Positions 63,651 through 64,000 of a stretch of 64,000 bases of DNA are shown in pieces. Source of the stretch: Dromiciops gliroides (Eukaryota; Chordata; Mammalia; Microbiotheria; Microbiotheriidae); NCBI RefSeq assembly GCF_019393635.1, contig NC_057865.1, forward strand, positions 299,738,385-299,802,384, written 5' to 3'. Within the stretch, counting starts at the first letter, position 1. Every line of letters starts with the position of its first letter. A program made the position numbers and the translations under genes. The notes beneath the pieces are model-generated. The model searched no databases. It was not told the DNA's origin and was given only the letters and a program-made list of their open reading frames with translations.

Positions 63651-64000
63651 CATCAAGGTAATCAGTATCTGTAATGGGATTTGACCCCAAGTCTTTCTCT
63701 CACTAAGCATTCAAGCATTGTGTTCATTGTGCTCTACCACTGTGGGTTGATTGACTGATTATTACAAAGAAATTAACTTTGGTTAATTCTCTTGAACATC
63801 AAGATAGGCCGTAAATTAGACAGATACAAAGGGAAGAAACTGTGGTAAAGGGCTTCCTTGGCCAGTAACTGAGCACTATTCCATTCGTAGTCTGTCCTGA
63901 TATCATGGATGGGGCCCCAGCACCAGAAAAGTCTAAATAAATAACACAACTTGTGTTAATTTCAAGCCCCATTACAATCCCATTAAAAACAAATCAGCAT
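63651..64000. other. no recognisable feature
   Basis: No repeat recognised; the last 100 bp (from about 63900) are AT-rich and could be the edge of a conserved element. Confidence 0.25.

Noticed and set aside
1-64000. CRISPR arrays, operons, bacterial promoters or terminators
   Set aside because: The DNA is clearly mammalian; the only regular repeats are microsatellites and interspersed elements, with no spacer pattern.

Overview
The window looks like nuclear DNA of a marsupial, most likely an Australian one. The main evidence is a short tRNA-derived SINE that recurs about twenty times and opens with ggggcagctaggtggcacag on either strand. This is the WSINE1/MAR1 type of marsupial SINE. Longer MAR1-type copies, therian MIR/THER-type CORE-SINEs, L2 and L3/CR1 fossils and several layers of L1 are also present. 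The species cannot be fixed from the window. Family names are from memory of marsupial repeats and were not searched.

No protein-coding exon could be supported. The longer open frames are explained by retrotransposon protein fossils (L1 ORF1 and ORF2), by SINE copies read through in either direction, or by microsatellites such as a run of about 95 ttcc units. The only recognisable RNA-gene sequence is a U6 snRNA retropseudogene at 25918-26021. The window is best read as intergenic or intronic sequence dominated by transposable elements.

Layout. 1-2085: 3' part of an L1 that enters from the left edge, interrupted by a SINE. 2.1-13.4 kb: old L3/CR1, L2 and MIR pieces, scattered SINEs and an old L1 end. 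14.2-14.8 kb: a SINE whose A-tail has grown into a roughly 460-bp tetranucleotide tract. 15.4-20.1 kb: two repeat-poor stretches among MIR, L2 and microsatellites. 22.4-23.5 kb: a long antisense L3/CR1 copy carrying two SINEs. 25.7-27.2 kb: an L1 3' part carrying the U6 pseudogene and a SINE. 28.4-29.3 kb: an L2. 30.3-31.4 kb: LTR-like sequence. 32.2-32.5 kb: a SINE dimer. 35.9-39.1 kb: an L1 3' end followed by an inverted L1 5' half (5'UTR, ORF1, start of ORF2). 41.0-41.5 kb: a fossil hAT-like DNA transposon. 42.2-42.8 kb: the best candidate for a conserved non-coding element. 42.8-51.6 kb: antisense L1 pieces, L2, L3 and MIR. 51.8-52.1 kb: a patterned pyrimidine tract. 56.1-57.1 kb: an old L1 end with a nested MIR. 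59.3-59.8 kb: a second LTR-like block. 62 kb: a full-length MAR1-type SINE.

The elements record one connected process. L1 supplied the reverse transcriptase and endonuclease; the SINEs and the U6 RNA were copied by it. The sign of this is that their target-site duplications repeatedly begin with an AAGAA-like motif. One L1-internal site was hit independently by a SINE in one L1 copy and by U6 RNA in another. I found no novel molecular system. The most interesting points are this shared insertion site, the nested chronology, the SINE-tail-to-microsatellite conversion and a few repeat-free candidate regulatory stretches.
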